Below are positions 60,320-64,000 of a DNA stretch of 64,000 bases, piece after piece. The number at the start of each line of letters is the position of its first letter. The stretch's first letter is position 1. The DNA is taken from positions 2,455,501-2,519,500 of the forward strand of contig NZ_CP015506.1 of assembly GCF_000294775.2 (NCBI RefSeq), written 5' to 3'. The translations under genes and the position numbers were made by a program. The DNA is from Cytobacillus oceanisediminis 2691 (GTDB taxonomy: Bacteria; Bacillota; Bacilli; Bacillales; Cytobacillaceae). Under the pieces are notes generated by a model. The model was not told where the DNA came from, did no database searches, and saw only the letters and a program-made list of their open reading frames with translations.

Positions 60320-60565
60320 CCTTCATCCATCCTTTCAAGTTCAATAATTTTTAGAGAAATCGCTATCATATTTGCGACTGAAAACTATGTACCCTTTAAG
60401 TGTAAACGTTTCAAAAGAAATCGTAAACCGATTTGCCATTGCACTGGGAAAAAAGTTTCATTCCTGCCAAATATCTTGATGGATAATTCTGTTCCTTCCT
60501 TTTTTGCCCGTCATTCTTTATAATATCTTGTTGGATAGCTGGATATTATAAAGGGGGGAAGGCGT

Positions 60566-61495
60566 ATGGCCGAGCTAAAACAGCTGATATTCTTTGATTT
60601 TGAAATGCTATGCAGCAAAAATGGTATGCTTTTTGAAGATATGGAGGCCATTCGCCTTGGTGCTGTAAAAGTTGAACTTGAAACAGGTAAGGTAACTGGA
60701 TTTGACAGGTTCATTCGTCCGCAGCAGGACTCGCCGCTTAGCCCATTCTGCAAAGAATTGACGGGGATATCCGATTCTGATTTAAAAACAGCAGATGACT
60801 TTTCTGAGGTGTTTAAAGATTTTCTCTTTTGGGTCGGCGGAGTTAAAAAAGCAAGATTCTATTCCTGGTCGACCAGTGACATCTTAAGATTAAAAGCCGA
60901 TGCTTTCAGGCATAATCTTCCCCAAGCTACGATTGATAAGATTACCAAAAGATATGTCGATTTTCAGGCTATTTTCACAAAAAGAGCTTCCCGGACTGCA
61001 GCTTCAGTGGAAAAAGCATTGTCTTTCTATGACCTTTCTTTTATTGGAGAACCCCATCATCCCATGTATGACGCCTATAATACTTTACGGATATATCAGT
61101 CATTTGAAGAACAGAATGTAAAGACCGATTTCATTATGCTGCAGCAGTTTATATTTCAGGAAGCTGAACTTCCTCCTATTGAAAGGCTCAGCCAGGAACT
61201 TAAGAATATTTTCCAAAAAGACTTGATAGAATTCTATTCCCATTTAAATGATGCTTTTCGTATGAAAGATGCTTGGAAATTGATAAAGAAAACTAAAAAG
61301 CTTGTTGAAAAATATGAGAATATCCTTCTCAGCCGGTCAGGCGTTTTTGATAAAGAATTGATTTCCAATGTTGAGGAATTAACCACTTTTTATCACGAAC
61401 TTCAAACAGCTTATAAAGAGCATTGTTCATACCCATCAAAAATTATGATTCTGCATGAACAAATGGTTGAACCGCTGCAGAAAATATGCGGATAA
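60566..61495 (+). CDS. DEDD-type 3'-5' exonuclease domain protein
   Basis: 309 residues. The N-terminal domain is an RNase T/DNA polymerase III epsilon-type exonuclease fold: Asp-Glu in FFDFEMLC, ELTGISDSDL, and late HHPMYDAYNTLRIYQSF, giving His-x4-Asp. The C-terminal region (about 190-309) is helical and unrecognised. ATG at 60566 behind AAGGGGGGAAGG. Relatives in bacilli (KapD-like) are involved in sporulation, which is only a possibility here. Confidence 0.75.
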   Translation: MAELKQLIFFDFEMLCSKNGMLFEDMEAIRLGAVKVELETGKVTGFDRFIRPQQDSPLSPFCKELTGISDSDLKTADDFSEVFKDFLFWVGGVKKARFYSWSTSDILRLKADAFRHNLPQATIDKITKRYVDFQAIFTKRASRTAASVEKALSFYDLSFIGEPHHPMYDAYNTLRIYQSFEEQNVKTDFIMLQQFIFQEAELPPIERLSQELKNIFQKDLIEFYSHLNDAFRMKDAWKLIKKTKKLVEKYENILLSRSGVFDKELISNVEELTTFYHELQTAYKEHCSYPSKIMILHEQMVEPLQKICG

Positions 61496-61530
61496 AAATG
61501 AGGTGACAAAACAGTTGCCTCTTATTTTTA
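61493..61530 (+). terminator. Terminator of the exonuclease gene
   Basis: ATAAAAAT-GAGG...CCTC-TTATTTTTAT; overlaps the exonuclease stop codon. Confidence 0.5.
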
Positions 61531-61645
61531 TGCCTCTAATTTATGATGATCCAGCACCCTTTGCAATGCCGAAGAACGTTTAGCTTGGTATTCTATGCAT
61601 TTTCAGAGATAATAACAGTGCGAAAAAAATTGGGAGATGATACTT

Positions 61646-62548
61646 TTGGATAGAGTGCAGATGGCAGAGGATCTGTCGTTTTCAAGAATCGTACATGGTC
61701 TATGGAGACTGGCTGAATGGAAATTATCAGATGAAGAATTAATCACCTTAATAGAAAAGTGTTTGGAGCTGGGAATAACGACATTTGATCATGCCGATAT
61801 ATATGGCAGCTATACATGTGAAAGCCTGTTTGGAAGGGCTCTTGAGAAAAAGCCGGAGCTCCGCAAAAAAATGGAGATTGTAACGAAATGCGGGATTGTA
61901 CTCCAGTCACCAAATCGCCCTGAGCATAAATCCCATCATTACAATACAGGAAAAAAACATATTATTGCTTCGGTTGAGAAATCTTTGCAAAATCTGAGAA
62001 CAGATTACATAGATACCCTGCTCATTCATCGTCCTGATCCTTTTATGGATCCGGAAGAAGTTGCTGAGGCATTTTCAGTTTTAAAGGCTGCTGGTAAGGT
62101 AAAGCATTTTGGGGTATCCAATTTTAAACGCCATCAGTTTACGATGCTTCAGTCATATCTTGATATGGATCTGATTACAAATCAAATTGAACTTTCTGCC
62201 TATCATCTGGAGAACTATGAGGATGGCACATTAAATCTGTGCATGGAAAAAAGAATCGCACCGATGGCCTGGTCCCCTTTGGCTGGCGGGAAAATTTTCA
62301 GCGGTACTGAAGAAAAACCGGAACGCCTTAAAGCGGCATTACATAAAGTCGCAGAGGAAATCGGGGCAAGTGATATTGATGAAGTTTTATTTGCTTGGCT
62401 CTTAAATCATCCTGCCCGAATCATGCCAATTGTCGGGTCCGGCAAGATTGAAAGAATTGAACGTGCAGCCGGTTCATTGTCTTACAAACTTAACAGGGAT
62501 CAGTGGTTTGAGATTTTTCAAAGTTCAATGGGGCATGATGTGCCTTAA
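61646..62548 (+). CDS. Aldo/keto reductase (YdhF-like)
   Basis: 300-residue NADPH-dependent oxidoreductase. The catalytic tetrad is readable: Asp in FDHADIYGSY, Tyr in the same segment, Lys in IVTKCGI, His in LLIHRPDP. FGVSNFKRHQF and a C-terminal NADP block (IMPIVGSGKIERIE) are typical. TTG at 61646 ten bases after GGGAG is preferred over the ATG at 61637, one base from it. Specific substrate unknown. Confidence 0.9.
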   Translation: MDRVQMAEDLSFSRIVHGLWRLAEWKLSDEELITLIEKCLELGITTFDHADIYGSYTCESLFGRALEKKPELRKKMEIVTKCGIVLQSPNRPEHKSHHYNTGKKHIIASVEKSLQNLRTDYIDTLLIHRPDPFMDPEEVAEAFSVLKAAGKVKHFGVSNFKRHQFTMLQSYLDMDLITNQIELSAYHLENYEDGTLNLCMEKRIAPMAWSPLAGGKIFSGTEEKPERLKAALHKVAEEIGASDIDEVLFAWLLNHPARIMPIVGSGKIERIERAAGSLSYKLNRDQWFEIFQSSMGHDVP

Positions 62549-62554
62549 TATATA

Positions 62555-62590
62555 CAAACAGCCCTATTCAAAATCGAATAGGGCTGTTTG
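62555..62590. terminator. Bidirectional terminator
   Basis: AAACAGCCCTATTC/GAATAGGGCTGTTT stem between the convergent genes. Confidence 0.88.
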
Positions 62591-62598
62591 CTGGGCAT

Positions 62599-63087
62599 TT
62601 ATTGGAAAACGCTGTTAAAAGCTGGAGCAGATAGTTCCACTTCTTCAAAAACTTTAGTCATTGAATTGATATATTCCTCTTTAAATGGCTCTGCTTCCGA
62701 CATATCCTGGGATCCTGCTTTTACCAGCTCAGCTTTTTTAGCATAGTATTGAGAAAGGCTATCAACCGCCGCCTCAATATCCTTAGTGTAGTCTGTTAAT
62801 TCTTCTGGTACAGACACGGCTTTCGCTTCCTTTTCAAAAGCTGCAGCTGCTTCAGCTGGATCCTGACCTTCAGCGGTCAAGTTTGCATCTGTGTTTCGAA
62901 TTACCTTTGTCACTTCTCCCTGATAGCTTAAAAGAGCCGAGCGCACTTCTTTGCCTTCATCAGCGGCCTCAGTCGTCTCAGCTGTGGCCTCTTCCTTTTC
63001 ATCCCCTTTAGAAGCCTCTTCGTTTGAGCATGCTCCAAGCATTAATGTCAGTGCAGCTGCTGAAATCAAGAAAGATAATTTCTTCAT
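62599..63087 (-). CDS. Lipoprotein of unknown function
   Basis: 162-residue lipoprotein: signal ending MLGACSNEE (Cys20), then a Glu/Ala/Thr-rich linker to about residue 47, then a helical domain with EVRSALLSYQGEVTKVIRNT and YTKDIEAAVDSLSQYYAKKAE. The C-terminus is another helix. ATG at 63087. Family not recognised; such small helical lipoproteins occur on the outside of the membrane of bacilli. Confidence 0.7.
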   Translation of the reverse strand: MKKLSFLISAAALTLMLGACSNEEASKGDEKEEATAETTEAADEGKEVRSALLSYQGEVTKVIRNTDANLTAEGQDPAEAAAAFEKEAKAVSVPEELTDYTKDIEAAVDSLSQYYAKKAELVKAGSQDMSEAEPFKEEYINSMTKVFEEVELSAPAFNSVFQ

Positions 63088-63379
63088 GTGATGGTCCTCT
63101 CTTTCTTTTTGTTTTAGAGGTAGTTTTGGTTGACTCCCTATGTATTCAGATCCATGACATCGCCTGCCAATTTACTGACAATTAATAATTTACCTATTTT
63201 TTCAATTTTTTGCAACACTTTTTAGTACGATTTGCGAAATTTCGTGGAATCGGGACCCTCATGCTCACTATGCTTATCAGCATCAAATTTGAATTGTTCA
63301 GGTTTTATAGGATAGTGCCCATCCCTCTCAAAAGGGCTGGCATAGGCTATTATAAAAGTTAAAACTGAGGAGTGTTCCT

Positions 63380-64000
63380 ATGGCCAAACAATCAAATGCG
63401 GATGGAAACCCTAAGCTTTATCTAAGCCATTCTGACACTGTTTCCAATCAGGGTACTTATCGGCTGAACTTTCTCCAGGAAGTACTGAAAGAACAGCAAA
63501 CTGTTAATACCCGTATATCCGAAACATATGAAAATATGAAAAATCAGCTCGATGATTCCTTTTCTGACTTGAGTAAACTTGTAAAAAAAGCAGCTGGAAA
63601 ACAAAATTATCATATTGAGCATTTGGCAGCTAAGCTTGAAAAGCAGGATGCTTTTTTAATAAGTTTTATGGAAATGATGAACCAGCGCGAAAAGGAAAAT
63701 GATACTTTGAATAAAAGGCTGGCTGCACTGGAGGAACTAAATAAAGCAATAATGGAAACTCTTGAAAATGAAGAGCAGGTAAATCAGAAGATACTAGAAC
63801 AAGTATCATTCCAGGAAGCGGCAACTCAGGCACTTTCCCGGAAGTTTGATAAATTTGACGCTTTTACTGAGGAAGCTGTTTCAAATTTTAAAGCTCAGGA
63901 AGAACTGAAAGAAGAATTAAGCAAAAAGCTTGATGTTCAGGAAGTATTTCATAATACAGTAATGGAACGTTTAGAACAGCAGTTCTCTGCATTTTCGGAG
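63380..64000 (+). CDS. Coiled-coil protein, truncated by the window edge
   Basis: Open frame from ATG 63380 (GAGGAG ten bases upstream) to the end of the window, 207 codons with no stop. It is strongly helical and heptad-like from about residue 30 on (INxRxSETYENMKNQL-like, then LAAKLEKQDAFLISFMEMMN), Lys/Glu/Gln-rich, with repeated QE/KFDKF/KLDVQE spacing. No signal peptide or membrane helix visible. Function unknown; the 3' part is outside the window. The 290-base gap before it holds nothing recognisable. Confidence 0.75.
   Translation, partial: MAKQSNADGNPKLYLSHSDTVSNQGTYRLNFLQEVLKEQQTVNTRISETYENMKNQLDDSFSDLSKLVKKAAGKQNYHIEHLAAKLEKQDAFLISFMEMMNQREKENDTLNKRLAALEELNKAIMETLENEEQVNQKILEQVSFQEAATQALSRKFDKFDAFTEEAVSNFKAQEELKEELSKKLDVQEVFHNTVMERLEQQFSAFSE

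Noticed and set aside
60401..60413. TGTAAACGTTTCA upstream of the TerD genes as cre (CcpA) site or as ECF-sigma -35 (TGAAAC)
   Set aside because: It is one base off a cre palindrome and the ECF -10 spacing does not fit; neither reading could be supported.
1..64000. CRISPR arrays, prophage, tRNA or rRNA genes
   Set aside because: No repeat-spacer pattern, phage structural genes, or tRNA/rRNA sequences were seen.

Overview
The window is AT-rich Gram-positive chromosomal DNA. Protein families (CotF-type coat protein, SleL, DUF1657/DUF421, YpbS, YkuK, DesKR, DacC), strong AGGAGG-type ribosome binding sites and TTG/GTG starts point to an endospore-forming Bacillaceae species, perhaps near Cytobacillus or Mesobacillus (genus is a guess). 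Most of it is ordinary core and house-keeping sequence on both strands. The only mobile element recognised is one IS3-family insertion sequence.

Layout. 1-9.7 kb: a phosphodiesterase-like lipoprotein, a TVP38 membrane protein, a protein with a 105-bp internal tandem duplication, ykoP/ykoQ homologues, a DUF1657-DUF1657-DUF421 cassette, an amino-acid permease, a DUF2512 protein and a Gln-rich protein. 9.7-13.4 kb: htpG under a CIRCE operator, a phosphotransferase and a polysaccharide deacetylase. 13.4-20.2 kb: phnD-phnE-phnC, a degenerate intergenic repeat, then a selenium locus and pepF. 20-31 kb: GH18 and patatin-like enzymes, ilvE with an attenuator leader, the cold-membrane system des-desK-desR with two palindromes in front of des, and a CotF-like coat protein. 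31-49 kb: DEAD-box helicase, second DUF2512 protein, YkuK, a luciferase-like oxidoreductase, a Zn alcohol dehydrogenase, nfo, a Suv3-like helicase, YceI, DacC, an alkyltransferase-like protein, endonuclease I plus intracellular subtilisin, Mug, PpiB and an MtnX-like phosphatase. 49.4-50.7 kb: the IS3-family element, which sits inside the loop of the terminator of the penicillin-binding protein gene. 50.7-64 kb: penicillin-binding protein, ring-cleaving dioxygenase, a candidate small RNA, a superfamily-1 helicase, SleL, a TerD pair, an exonuclease, an aldo/keto reductase, a lipoprotein and a coiled-coil gene cut by the right edge.

The most notable locus is at 16.2-18.3 kb on the minus strand. 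The selD gene carries an in-frame UGA exactly at its catalytic Cys position (KGG-UGA-GCK), followed by a plausible bacterial SECIS hairpin, so SelD is predicted to be a selenoprotein. The gene upstream is a GT4 glycosyltransferase that resembles SenB selenosugar synthases; it has no stop codon of its own and is in the same frame as selD. The UGA is the only stop in a 698-codon reading frame that would encode a glycosyltransferase-SelD fusion when selenium is available. selD also has its own ribosome binding site inside the 3' end of the glycosyltransferase. This suggests a selenophosphate-to-selenosugar pathway tied to selenocysteine supply.
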